64,000 bases of DNA, from contig NW_022985736.1 of the NCBI RefSeq assembly GCF_902459465.1, forward strand, positions 1 through 64,000. Direction: 5' to 3'. The translations under genes were made by a program, and so were the position numbers. Positions 11,441 through 22,425 of the stretch are shown piece by piece (within the stretch, counting starts at the first letter, position 1; each line of letters begins with the position of its first letter). The stretch comes from Asterias rubens (taxonomy: Eukaryota; Echinodermata; Asteroidea; Forcipulatida; Asteriidae). The notes beneath the pieces are model-generated. The model made no database searches. It worked only from the letters and a program-made list of their open reading frames with translations, and was not told where the DNA came from.

Positions 11441-11951
11441 TATTCGTAAACACAGACATACACCCGGTTGTCTCTGTTGTTTCATAAACTGTTGCAACCC
11501 CGCAAACAAAAAGTTGATTGGTTTTTAATCTGAAAGTTTTTTCAGTGTGATTGTTTATACCAGCTATGAATCTGATAACAGGTTGAGTGTTTTTAATAAT
11601 TAATTACTCCCGTTAAAGTTCAGTTTCTTTTTATTTTATTTGCTCATACATTGTACCTGCTTAGTGTTTGACTCTGTGCATTTTATTCAGAGCACCAGAC
11701 CATGATTAAGGCGCAATCAAGTTTTTGTCTTATTATTATTATTTATTAACTAATTACTAATTTGTATTATTTTCCCATGTACTCCGATGTGTGCCATCAC
11801 TGTATACTCGGTAGTTACTCGAGCTCTGTGAAGAAAATCAGGCAAATAACTCGGTTGGGATTCACGAACTTTGCAAATTAAAAATTCAGTATATATATTG
11901 GGTAAAACCAAAATTAATATTATTTGATACCCTGTTGCAAATTACTAGCTA
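11441..11951. other. No gene recognised
   Basis: AT-rich. If transcription of the SLC23 gene starts upstream, this is intronic. I searched for an exon encoding the expected Pro-Pro-Trp segment and found none. Confidence 0.4.
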
Positions 11952-12337
11952 TTAAAGGAACGCGTTGCCTTGGATCGGACGAGTTGGTCTATAAAAAGCG
12001 TAACCGATTGTTATAAAATGCATATGATTTGAAAGATGCTTCAAAAGTATAATACAAAGATCCACACAAATTTGCCTCGAAATTGCGTGGTTTTCCTTTT
12101 ACTTTGCGAACTAACACGGTCGGCCATTTATTGGAGTCAAAAATTTGACTCCCATAAATGGCCGACCGTGTTAGTCGACGAGGTAAAAGGAAAACCGTGC
12201 AATTTCGAGGCATATTTGTGTGAATCATTGTATTCTACTTTTACAACATCTTTCTAACCATATGCATTTTATAACAAACGGTTACAGACGCTTTTCAAAG
12301 ACCAACTCGACCGATCCAAGGCAACGTGTTCCTTTAA
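11952..12337. mobile_element. Palindromic TTAA MITE (AGGAACGCGTTGCC family)
   Basis: Flanked by TTAA. Ends AGGAACGCGTTGCCTTGGAT and ATCCAAGGCAACGTGTTCCT are inverted. The centre is a strong palindrome around 12120-12170 (AACACGGTCGGCCATTTAT and complement). It ends only 32 bp before the first visible SLC23 exon. Relatives: 40466-40637, 46446-46703 (truncated) and 48274-48628. Confidence 0.85.
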
Positions 12338-12369
12338 CTATAATTACTTCACTGATGTCATATTTACAG

Positions 12370-15300
12370 CACTTCATGACGAGTTTTGGCGGGAATGTTT
12401 CTACGGTGTTCATCCTTGCTCCACATTTCTGCATTGATCACGATGCTGCACTAAAAGGGCAGCTCATTGGTACCCTGTTCGTTGTCAATGGGCTGGTAAC
12501 CGTCCTTCAATGTACTATTGGAGTAAGGTATTGCAACTCATTTGATTCTCTGAATGTTGTTCTCCCTAAGCTAACATGGCATGTTTTAAGCAATCTTTTA
12601 ACTATTTTCGGTTTCTGCTATATGGAACAAGTTGCCTGCTAAGGTCAAGAATGCAGTATATGAGTACAAAAACGTGTGCAAACAAACAAGTTGTTAAATT
12701 TATTTTGATCCTGCACTTAGGTCGGGGCTACATTTAAGTGCAAGTAGGTTTGGGGCTAGAATTCGGTTGGGACTGCACGTTTATGGCACATTTATTTTCG
12801 GTCAGCCTATATAAAGTGCTCGGGCGCATGCACCAGTGATTTAATATGTTTGACTCATTTCGAGTTAGAAAAAATGCTTTAAAATAACACCTTTCTTATA
12901 TACACAGATTGCCGATTATCCAGGGCGCAAGTTTTGCCTTCGTTGTTCCAACCATTGCTATTCTACAAACAAGGGGCGAATGCCTCCCCGTACAAACAGG
13001 TAATATTCATTAAACGGTCGCTGTGTAATGTCGGGTGGGACGTAAAGCCGTTGGTCCTTGTGTAACTCACGTATATAACCCAGTGCGGTTCTCGAAAAGA
13101 GAAGTGGTTCACCCTGGTGTCCCTGGTTTGATTGGCATCATATTGCGCCACAGCACCTTGTTAACCATTACATGCTATGTAAAATGAGTAGGTCTCATAA
13201 TTCAAACGTAGCCCACATACCTTGCAAAATACTGTATGTTAAAGCGCCTTGAGCGTCACTTCGGCTTTAACGTGGAAAACAACGGAGAACATCGTACAGA
13301 CTTTCAAATGACCATGAACTCATTTGACTATTCCCACTTGGTCTTTCTCCGGAAAACGATCAGAGCATACTGATCGAAACGTCGAGCTGAAACCAACGGT
13401 TTTTTCAGAAGCACACCAACTCATTTTTAGAGATAGTCATTACGTGGTGTTACGCACATCTTTCCGTATCGTATTTCCAGCATGCAGAGTTTCAAATCCT
13501 ACTTTATTCCCATATAAAACAAAAACATGACTGGCTTTTTGGTTTGACAGATGAGCAGAAGCTAGCAGCTGATGAAGATTGGTTGTTACGTATCAGAGAG
13601 GTAATTTCATAACCCATTAACTCATTGGTTTTTGTTAATGAAAATTGATTGAACGTGATTCAACAGCGGAATAAAACAGCTGAACGTTGAAGGAACATTA
13701 CAGATTTTTTTTTTTTGCGAACAAAACAGTTGCGTAAAGTGTAAATCTGGGGTGTCGTGTTCCGAGTGGATAAGAGCACCGAACTCAAGCTCGGATGTTT
13801 CTGTTCAGCAGAGTGTGGGTTCGAATCCCGGTCGTGACACTGTGTCCATGAGCATGAGCAAGACACTTAACTAAAATTGCTTCTCTCCACCCAAAATTAA
13901 ATGGGTACCTGTGAGGGCAGAGATGGTTCTTTGTAAATGATTTAGCCGATTAATGTTGCATGTATACGCCCAGGGAGCTGAGATGGTTTAGGGAATGAAG
14001 GCCAAGTGACCAGGGGTAATAATGTTGGAAGCGCTTTGAGACGCCCTTCGGGTGTGAAGAGCGCTATACAACAAACAGTTGTTATTATACATTGATACCT
14101 CACCATGCAATGCCTCAAATCCTATATGTTGTTATATAGGCACTCAGTTTGTGAACAAAATGGTGACATGGTCTTTCGGTTTAACATCTGTCATCAAATA
14201 ATGTCTGCATCGATGTATGATTAACATCAGTTGCTTTTATGTAAATGATCCAAAACGAACGGTGCCTCGATTAAACTTGTTTTTATTTTAATTGGGACAT
14301 TTTAATCGGGGATAAAGTATACTACTTCGTTGCAGGATAATAATGCAAGAAAAAACACCCTTGTCCGACTAAGTTGTGTGCTTTCAGATGCTTGATTTTG
14401 AGACCTCAAAATCAAATTCTGACGTCTCGAAATCAAATTAAAGGAAAGTTACGTCTTTTTCAAAAACCATGTTGCTTCAGAGGGAGCCGTTTCTCAGAAT
14501 GTTTTACATTATATACCTCATATATAGAATTCTACAATCTGATTGGTTAAAAATTGAGTCATGGAAATAGCTATGCCGCCTTTTCCCATCAAGATGACGT
14601 CATGGTGACTATATGTCCGGGGCAAAGTCAATTGATTATGCCCGCCCTGAAAATAACGCAACCTTTTTTGGCAGACGACCTTTCACCGTAGTCAGTGTTG
14701 CTGATAAGAAGAATCTTAAGTTTATTCGGTGTATATAAAAATTTACTGCTTTATAATCGGGGAACAGCCTTAAATTATAGGCCCTCGGTGATGTCATAAC
14801 CATGGCTATGCCATCAGCTTCCCTTCAGGCATAGTCATGGTTTTGACATCACCTTGGGCCTATAATTTTAACTGTGCCCCTCATAGCAGTCAATATTTCC
14901 ATACTATCAACAGCTCCCTTTCACTCGCTACTATTAAGTAAGGTTTTGTGTTAATTATTATTTTGATTAATAACCAATAGTGTCCACTGCCTTTAATGAT
15001 TGTTCTGTCTTCCCTGACAGATCCAAGGCGCTATTATGGTTGCATCTTGCGTACAGGTGGTTGTAGGAGCCACTGGTATCGTGGGGCTCTTGATGAATTT
15101 CATTGGTCCCCTGGCAATAACACCAACCATCACGCTGATTGGTCTATCCCTTCACCAAACAGCAGCGTTGAAGTCTGGCGCTCACTGGGGCATATCTGTC
15201 TTGTACGTATACATACTGTCACAATGTTGTGATACATGGTTTTAAATAATGTCTGTATTGTCTGTTTTGTAGAGTGTCATGGCCGAGTGGTTGAGAGCAA

Positions 15301-18300
15301 CGAATCCAGTTCTGATGCTAAGTCACTAAGTGTGGGTTCGAATCCCGGTCGTGTCATTGAGCAAAATACTTTACTATAGTTGCTTCTCTTCACCCAGGGG
15401 GTATAAATGGGTACCTGCGAGGGTAGAGGTTGATATTGTGAACTTAATCAAAAAGCCTTCGGAGCGCTACGGCAGCTTGGGGCTGTATACTCCCCAGGGA
15501 GCTGAGCAAGATTAAAGGAATGTTATTGGCCCAATGACCAGGGGACTATAGCGCATTGGTACGGTTTACTGTGAAATGCGCTATATACGAATTTGTATTA
15601 TTATTGTATTGTGTTTATACGGGATTTCAACATTATTATCAACTTTGTATAAAGGTATTCAAAATCAGCTTATGTAATAAAGATATGTATTATCGTTGTT
15701 CGTTTATTTTTGAAATCCCCCTTTTTCTTTTACATGTATTAGGACAACCGTTCTCATTATAATCTTCTCGCAGTTCCTACCTGAAGTTGGGATACCATTT
15801 TGCGGCTACAATTCTCAAAAGAAGTGCCATGTGACAAGGTTTAAGCTCTTCAAGTTGTTTCCAGTAAGCCTTAATGTTCTGTCGGTTACCATGGCCAGCA
15901 AATCGGCGGCCACAATCATTATTGAATGGAATTGAATTATGTTAAAAATGTTAGGAACTTGTGTTGCGTCATGTTTTATGTTCAGCTGTTCGTTTGTTTG
16001 TTTGTATGTCTGTCTGTCTGTCTGGCAGTTTTTTACGAGCTAATGCTTACCAAAATGGCCCATACTCTATTTATTTATTTATTTATTTATGCTTACTGTT
16101 AATGGTATGTTTTGCTTTTCTCCGCAATACATGTAACTGTCGTTATTCTTTTATGAGAGTATGGGAATAAATGTATTCCTGGATTGAATTGAATTGAATT
16201 ATATACGAAGCAAACAGCCCATGGAACACCAGCTGGCGATTGTACATACTCCGTTTTTAATCCTTTCTCTATGCTAGGAACCTCTGTTACCCATATTGAA
16301 ATGTGTAAGATTAATCAGTTCTGTTTTGCTTTCCCCAAATAGATAATTTTGGCTATAGCCATCGCCTGGCTTTGTTGTTTCATATTCACGGTCACCGGCG
16401 TGTTCCCTGACGTCCCGAATGAAAACACAACAGATCCTGGGTACGGATACCGTGCTCGAACCGATCTCAACAGTATTGTCCTGGAGAGCTCGCCCTGGTT
16501 TTATTTCCCGTATCCAGGTTAGCTTTATTATTGTAAAAAAACACACCAGTGTATTATTAGCTGGAATTTGCACTTTTAGGACACTAGGTGGCAGCAGACT
16601 AACCAGGTATTGTTCATGCGAGCATCTTTATTTCCATTTTAGTTAATTGTTGTTTGCAAGTTGTTTTGTTCCTAATCGTAGGTCTTATGTTTGTCCGTTT
16701 ATCTTGTATCTGTCTGTCCGCAGGCTGACAAGCCTCGGCTTACCAAATCGGCCTCCATCTTTGACTGTATAAACTACTCTGTTCGCTAGATATACATTAC
16801 ATATGCATTCTGTAATGCTGTGTATTTGAGAGTAAGGACATGTATTTGAATTAAATTGAAACATTCAGAACTATGCTAAATACAGAAATTTACCTGGTAA
16901 GTCTGCTGCCACCTAGCGTTCTAAAGTTGCTCATTAGTAAAACACGTTCTTTGTGAAGCAGATACGGTACCATTGGTATTATCGTCAGTCAAAGTCTTTA
17001 TTGTTTTGTATAAATATCATATTAGTTTGAATCCGACTCATTCAAAAGGACATTTTTTTTTTACCGTACGCGAGCATTTGAATTACACTTTTTGGGATGT
17101 AATAAAGATTTTTGTGTTGTATTGTATTGTATTGTCTTTGAGTTGAGAGAGACCGCCATATGGCTAGATAGCTTAGTTGGAAGAGCGCCGGCACATTAAT
17201 CCGGAGATCGTTGGTTCAAATCCCACTCGAATAAACTGTTCTTTGTTTAACCAAAATTGAATTGAATCAATTTAAACATATTAGTTTCGCTCCGCCTCTT
17301 TCAAAAGGTCAGTGGGGTACGCCCACCCTGGCACTGTCAAGCGTTCTTGGCATTGTGGCGGGAGTTTTAGCGTCCATCATAGAATCAGTTGGCGACTACT
17401 ACGCATGCGCCAGGTTGTCTGGTGCCCCGGCTCCTCCAAAGCATGCCATCAACAGAGGTATCGTACTGGAAGGGATAGGATGCATACTAGCTGGTGCCTG
17501 GGGGACTGGAAACGGAACCACTTCACACAGCGAAAACATCGGAGCAATTGGGCTCACAAAAGTAAGATCTACAATTGTTATAAGAACTTTACAATCAGCT
17601 ATCGCACAGTCACCGACTGTACTATTGTAAACAAGTTGTGTCTACTTATTAACGGTACGGTAACAAATCGCGATTTAAAAAAAAAAAGATTTGAAGGAAC
17701 ACAGCTGGAGCTGGATGATACTACCAGCAGAATCTTCGACCTATACATGTACCATTAACTTCGAAGCCCCATGAAAAATTAACACATTTTTGACATCAAA
17801 TACACCACAGGTTCTTATATCTTAGCCGCAAGTTGGACTTGGGGTATTTTCTTGTTTGTAGGGACTGAGTTTGCTAACCCATATACACACAGCGTTTGTT
17901 TGGTTCCGTTGCTTCAGCGAACCTGTCAGAGTTTGTTATACCATGTCAAAAAAGTTTAAGAGCAGCCAGTTTTACCCGCAATTTAAGCAGTACAGTTTAA
18001 ATTAACTGTATGACCATGCGTTGGGGTGGATGTTGTCCTACTACGTCCACTTAAAGGTAGTGGACACTATTGGTTGTTACTCAACATAATTATTAGCATA
18101 AAAAGTTACTTGGTAACGAGTAATGGGGAGAGGTTGACAATATAAAACATCGTATACGAAACAGCTCCTTCTGAAGTAACGTAGTTTTCGAGGAAGAATT
18201 AATTGTCCACGAATGTGATTCCGAGACCTCAGATTTAGATTTTGAGGTCTCGAAATCATCATTAATTTGAAAGCACACAACTTCGTGTGACAAGGGCGTT

Positions 18301-20897
18301 TTTTCTTACATCGACGACAAATTGAGCTCAAATTTTCACATGTTTATTATTTTGTGCATAATGTTGAGCTACACTCCAAATGAGAAGCCTGCCGTCGATT
18401 TCACAAAACTCTTCCTAACTTAAGACCAATCTTAGGACTTGGGACAATCACCAATAGTGTCCAGCCGTCGATTTCACAAAGAGATACGACTCGTCTTATC
18501 TCGAGTTGGGTCGAGTAACTCGTCCTAACTTGGGATTAATCTTTAGGTCTGCATGCTACAGTGCAGGGTTGGGACTCGTCCTAAGTCCTTAGATCAGTCT
18601 TAAGTTAGGAAGAGTTTTGTGAAAACGACGGCAGTGTCTTTGAGCATAAATCTATAACTGCATGAGTTTTCTACATGATTATATTTTTCTTAACAACTAT
18701 TTCTCACAGGAAACATTTGTTGATGGTTGTCTTATATTATGTCCACAGGTTGGAAGCCGCGTAGTTGTGCTGGCTGCTGGTTGCATTATGGTTCTACTTG
18801 GGCTGGTCAGTAAACTCAGTGCTCTATTCGCAAGCATACCTGATCCAGTCGTTGGGGGCGTACTCTGTGTGACATTCGGTTAGTGCTTGTGTTCTGTAGT
18901 ATCTTGTTGGTGACACTTATACACTTTAAAATCACAAAAACACTAGTGGAACTTACTCAAAATTACCTAGAATGAAAACTTTTTCGGTTAATAGCAATGG
19001 AGAGCTGTTGATAGGTATAAAACATTGCGAGGCACGGCTCCCTCTGAAGTGACGTAGTTTTTGAGAAAGATGTAATTTGTGCCACGAGGGTGTTTTTTCT
19101 GTCATTATTCTCTTGCATCTTTGATAACCAAGTGAGTCCAAATTTTCACAAGTTTGTTATTTTAATGCATATGTTGGGACACACCAAGTGAGAATACTTA
19201 TCTATGACAATCACCAAACGTGTCCAGTTTACTAACCACTGTTTATTTTCATGTTTTTTTTATATCAGGGATGGTAACAGCCGTCGGCTTGTCCAATCTA
19301 CAGTACATTGACCTCAACTCATCTCGGAATCTCTTCATCGTCGGCTTCTCTACACTAATGGGACTCGTTGTGCCTCACTATCTCCAAACAAACCCAGGTT
19401 CCATCAACACTGGCAAGTAGAAACCAGTTTGTATAATTATGTGTGTGTGTTTTTTGCAAGTTCGCCCAACCATGCATTTAAACTGTGTTTGTAGTAGTTC
19501 TCATAGAACTGCAAAAGTTTTTTAGGTTAAAATTTCAAAATTTCTTGAGACTGGCTGGCTTGATTACTGTCAGTCTTTTTAAGGGAAGCCTCGCTCTGTT
19601 GATTAGGGATGATGATGTCTGTGAGCCACCCATTAAAAGCAGACCCAATGTACCTATACAGGGTGTCTAAAAAAAACTATACACTTTTGACAAGGTTTAT
19701 ACATATGAACCTCTTCCCCAAGAAATGTGTAAGCTCCACAGTACTTAACTGGAAGGCTCATTACTGCGATGCGCAACCTAAATGTCATACCCATTGCAAA
19801 AGTGAGCCGTGCTCAACCAATCGGACTTTTTGGTGTCGTATGAAAGTTGAGTCCATAAGCTATCCATATACATATGATTGGTTATATGAAAGGAACTTTG
19901 AATATCATAAAAATATACCAATATATCATTAATAATAAAATAAGAAACATGAGCACTTCACTTACTTGAGAGAATAGGTTTGTTGTAGGTCAGGATTACT
20001 TTCTTTGGAAGAGTTGGTCACAGAGTCACGGTGAAACCGGCGAGTTCTGCGATTCTGAATGATGTGAAAGTCACGTCTAAATGTTCTCCTCTACACAGGG
20101 TCAGGTGAAGTCGATCAAGTCCTGACGGTAATTCTGTCAACCGGAATGTTCATTGGTGGATTTCTGGGCATTTTGCTGGACAATACCATTCCAGGTGAGA
20201 TCATGTCATAAATATTGATGATTTAGGCATTTAGGTGTGTTTACACCTAAAGTTTTTGATATTGTTGTAAAATATCATGAGAAACGGCTCCCTCTGAAGT
20301 AACGTAGTTTTTGAGAAAGAAGTAATTATCCACTAAAATAACAAACAACAGTCAGCTGAAGCCTTAAGCGTCGGAAACCACACTGTTTTTGCATTTATTA
20401 ATATCTTGAAAGTTTGAAAACCAATTGAGTCAAAATTTTCACAAGTTTGTCAGAATCTTAAATTGACAATATTACCAAATCTGTCCAGTTCCTTTAAATT
20501 ATATTGCACTTTATTGACCAATGTGGAAATAAACGTAAATGAAATTGAAATTGTAATGGAAACTGTCGTTATTTTCAATCCAGGAACCAAAGAGGAACGA
20601 GGCTTCACGGCGTGGCGTGAGCACATCACTGGAACAGAAAGTGAGAATGACGAACCAACAGATGTTAAAGTTGCCGAAGAGGGGGTAAGTAAGCACCCGA
20701 GCCAGACGCCTAACCGACGCCTTGTTGAAGAGACTACAACTTCACTGCCAAAGTGCTACGACCTACCATTCGGTATGAGGCTCATTAGACGTTGGACCTG
20801 GTGCTCGTACTTACCATTCAGTCCAACATTCAAGAGTTATAAATGCCCCTGCATAAAGAGTGATTTTGAAAAGAAATCAGAGAACAACTCCAGTTAG
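12370..20897 (+). CDS. SLC23-family transporter, probably nucleobase-type; 5' exon(s) missing
   Basis: Eleven exons join in one frame (571 residues plus stop): 12370-12527, 12908-12999, 13551-13600, 15021-15202, 15743-15863, 16343-16517, 17308-17561, 18749-18878, 19269-19412, 20099-20194, 20584-20897. All introns are GT-AG except the one after 19412, which is GC-AG. Known family: SLC23 proteins are plasma-membrane carriers with a UraA-like fold of 14 helices, moving ascorbate with sodium or nucleobases. Seen: the first exon begins with the His of the family's TM1 Gln-His pair; the signature [11 protein letters not shown] is at residues 334-344; [12 protein letters not shown] precedes it; [17 protein letters not shown] and the C-terminal YDLPFGM follow. 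The two exon joints I compared from memory with human paralogues (before HFMT, inside GVR/LPI) agree. The motif's Glu, instead of Pro as in vitamin C transporters, suggests nucleobase substrates. The missing start would add roughly 30-60 residues. Family assignment is firm; substrate is inferred. Confidence 0.93.
13752..14097 (+). mobile_element. tRNA-derived SINE, copy 1
   Basis: An A-box-like 'ttccgagtggataagagc' and a B box GGTTCGAATCC lie about 50 bp apart, as in a Ser/Leu tRNA with a long variable arm. They are followed by a shared body ('gcttctct', 'cacccaaaattaaatgggtacctg', 'agcgctttgagacgcc'). Lies in an SLC23 intron; relatives at 15268-15605 and 34192-34400. Confidence 0.8.
14330..14996 (+). 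mobile_element. Main-family MITE interrupted by another element
   Basis: 14330-14515 and 14908-14996 are two pieces of one main-family MITE; the 5' end is truncated and the 3' end is CCACTGCCTTTAA. Between them sits unrelated sequence carrying a long palindrome. Lies in an SLC23 intron. Confidence 0.8.
14516..14907. mobile_element. Palindrome-bearing insert nested in a MITE
   Basis: The stem arms at 14769-14814 and 14827-14872 ('aattataggccctcggtgatg', 'catggctatgcc' and complements) are about 46 bp with a 12-bp loop. The insert splits a main-family MITE, so it is younger than that copy. Family not recognised. Confidence 0.65.
15268..15605 (+). mobile_element. tRNA-derived SINE, copy 2
   Basis: The head has TGGCCGAGTGGTTGAGAGC (A box) and GGTTCGAATCCCGG (B box). 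The body matches copy 1 ('cacccag', 'aaatgggtacctgcgagggt', 'gcgctatat'). The tail is AT-rich (TATTATTATTG). Inside an SLC23 intron. Confidence 0.85.
15990..16024 (+). repeat. TTTG/TCTG microsatellite
   Basis: Short run of GTTTGTTTG and TCTGTCTGTCTG. Nearby at 16068-16090 is a short TTTA run. Confidence 0.8.
16163..16202 (+). repeat. GAATT-repeat tail
   Basis: 'gaataaatgtattcctggat' followed by GAATT repeats looks like the 3' end of a retroposon. Similar tails occur at 17255-17270 and 31170-31194. Confidence 0.55.
16576..16924. mobile_element. Palindromic MITE with paired CTCF-like cores (intron copy)
   Basis: The inverted ends carry TAGGTGGCAG on the + strand at 16585-16594 and its exact complement at 16906-16915, facing each other. 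Each is followed by the 'cagact(t/a)accagg' extension. The interior is longer than in the copies at 27709 and 31934 and probably contains an extra insertion. Lies in the SLC23 intron between the exons at 16343 and 17308. Confidence 0.75.
17160..17272 (+). mobile_element. tRNA-like retroposed sequence
   Basis: A D-arm-like 'tagcttagttggaagagc', an anticodon arm (CCGG, loop ACATTAA, CCGG) and a B box GGTTCAAATCC are followed by a GAATT tail. The acceptor stem does not pair well. More likely a SINE head or tRNA pseudogene than a working tRNA. It ends about 35 bp before the SLC23 exon at 17308. Confidence 0.55.
18051..18642 (-). mobile_element. Main-family MITE with two nested palindromic insertions
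   Basis: Starts at TTAA with AGGTAGTGGACAC and carries the GAGACCTC/GAGGTCTC core at about 18220-18255. Its end is broken twice by the GTCGATTTCACA family: a partial arm at about 18389-18440 and a full element at 18465-18634. Lies in an SLC23 intron. Confidence 0.8.
18465..18634. mobile_element. GTCGATTTCACA palindromic MITE, full copy
   Basis: Ends CCGTCGATTTCACAAA and TTTTGTGAAAACGACGG are inverted. CAG flanks both sides (18462-18464 and 18632-18634), which could be a 3-bp target duplication. Splits a main-family MITE. Confidence 0.75.
18943..19229 (-). mobile_element. Main-family MITE, partial copy
   Basis: Reverse orientation. Contains 'ggctccctctgaagtgacg', 'tttgagaaagatg' and 'acaccaagtgagaat', and ends in 'gtgtccag'. 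The central core is deleted. Lies in an SLC23 intron, 39 bp before the next exon. Confidence 0.8.
19411..19418 (+). promoter_or_regulatory. GC-type splice donor (GC-AG intron)
   Basis: The exon ends ACTG and the intron begins GCAAGT at 19413, the usual context of a GC donor. The acceptor is AG at 20097-20098. Only this joint preserves frame and the family's N-P-G-[AS]-I-N-T-G...V-D-Q sequence. The nearest GT (19418) would give a stop, and GT at 19398 would drop the conserved INTG. Confidence 0.85.
20262..20497 (-). mobile_element. Main-family MITE, diverged partial copy
   Basis: Contains 'gagaaacggctccctctgaa', 'tttttgagaaagaagtaatt' and 'attttcacaagtttgt', and ends at TTAA (20494-20497). 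The core is replaced by unrelated sequence. Lies in the last SLC23 intron. Confidence 0.75.
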
Positions 20898-21716
20898 AAA
20901 GTATATGAAAAAGCGGAATATGTATCATGTAAACTATACCTACATTTCTAAGGAAACAAAGAGTTAATAGTAAAACATTTGCACACTTGATTTACTGACT
21001 GTGGTACGCTGATATACAGATTATTTGCACATGACGTCATTTACCATTATTGGTTTTTTAATGATTTAAGATAGTTTAAAGGCAAAATAGGAAATTAATG
21101 GCCGACTTTCATACTCCATACATTTTATTTTATTTAACCCATAATAAGCATAGGTTTACATTCCTTAACCTCAAAAACAGGTCTTAAGATAAGTATTTTT
21201 ACCGGACAACATGGTGTCATTTTAACACCCCAGTACGGGGTGTTATATAAAAGCACAACCGTTGGAGAACATTTAAGTATACAGAAATCATTGTCTTTTA
21301 CCATGAAAAAACCCAGCTTACAATAATTGAATTAGAGGACAGTTGAGGTTTTAGGACTCCATTGTCTATACACAAAGAGGTCTTTCTCCTGTAGTTTCAG
21401 CCTTGAAGTTGTTTTCCCTCTTTCAAATAGGAACAAATGTTGGTTTTGCGGTAAATGTTATAACTTAATTATACTATAGTATAATTGGCTGTCACGGGTA
21501 TTATACTATCTGTCACGGGTATAAAGGATGCAATGGTGTCAAACTAACACACGCCTGCAAATTTGCTTCATGTCCACTTGGCATTTGTTGAATCCTTGGG
21601 TGCTTTTTAATAATTGTTATGTAGGACAAAGCTGTGTCAATCCTTTTGTTTTCAGAAGGACAGTCAACAATGGTAAATAGATAAAGCTTTGTGAACGAGG
21701 TGTAGGCGTCTTCTCT
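20898..21716. other. SLC23 3' flank; no other gene
   Basis: Presumed 3' UTR and flanking DNA. No canonical AATAAA close to the stop was noted; one occurs at 22575, beyond two MITEs. 'ctgtcacgggtat' is repeated near 21490-21523. Confidence 0.4.
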
Positions 21717-22039
21717 CACTTAATGCGGAGAGGTTGATAGTATAAAACATTGTGAGAAACGGCTCCCTCTGAAGTAATGTAGTTTTCGAGAAAGAAGTAA
21801 TTTTCCACGAATTTGATTTCGAGACATCAGCTGTAGAATTTGAGGTCTCGAAATCAAGTATATTATTGTGCACACAACTTAGTATGACAAGAGAGTTGTT
21901 TTCCTTCATTATTATCTCGCAACTTCGACGACCGATTGAGCTCAAATTTTTACAGCTGTGTTATTTTATGTATATTATGTTGAGATACACCTGTGAAGAG
22001 TAGTCTTTGACAATTACCAATAGTGTCCACTGTCTTTAA
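21717..22039 (-). mobile_element. Main-family MITE, nearly full
   Basis: Reverse copy with a degenerate GAGAC/GGTCTC core, ending ACTGTCTTTAA. Its terminal TTAA (22036-22039) is also the start of the next MITE. Confidence 0.85.
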
Positions 22040-22425
22040 GGCACTGGAGACTTTTGGTAATTACTCAAAACGATTGTTTAGCATAAAAACTTACTGTACT
22101 TGGTAACAATCAATGGAGAGAGTGTTGAGAGTGTACAACGTTGTGAGGATAGGCTCCATCTGAAGTAAAACGTGGTTTTTGAGAAAGAGGTTATTTTTCT
22201 CACTCAAAATTAATAATAAAATACCTCAGGCCTGAAGTCTTTTTTTGGCATCAGAGAGAACACAAAATTGTGTAACAAGAATGTTGTCTTCCTTTATTCT
22301 ATTGCAGTTTTGATGGCTTATTGAGTATTAAGAGATTTCACAGGTTTTTTATTGGATGGATATGTTGGGATACCGAGTGAAAATACTGGTCTTTGGCAAT
22401 TACCAAAGGTGTCCATGCCTTTAAA
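22036..22425 (-). mobile_element. Main-family MITE, full, back to back with the previous one
   Basis: Starts and ends at TTAA and shares one TTAA with the preceding copy, as expected when one element inserts at the other's target site. The core is of the CAGGCCTGAAG type. Confidence 0.85.

Noticed and set aside
10546..12369. Search for the missing 5' SLC23 exon (Pro-Pro-Trp segment ending in Gln)
   Set aside because: No sequence encoding that segment followed by GT was found here or further upstream; it probably lies outside the window or is too diverged to see.
17160..17235. Functional tRNA gene with an ATT (Asn-like) anticodon
   Set aside because: The acceptor stem does not pair convincingly and the sequence leads into a GAATT tail; a SINE or tRNA pseudogene fits better. 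tRNAscan-SE would decide.
19609..19932. 107-codon frame in an SLC23 intron
   Set aside because: No domain and no family similarity; it lies wholly within the GC-AG intron.
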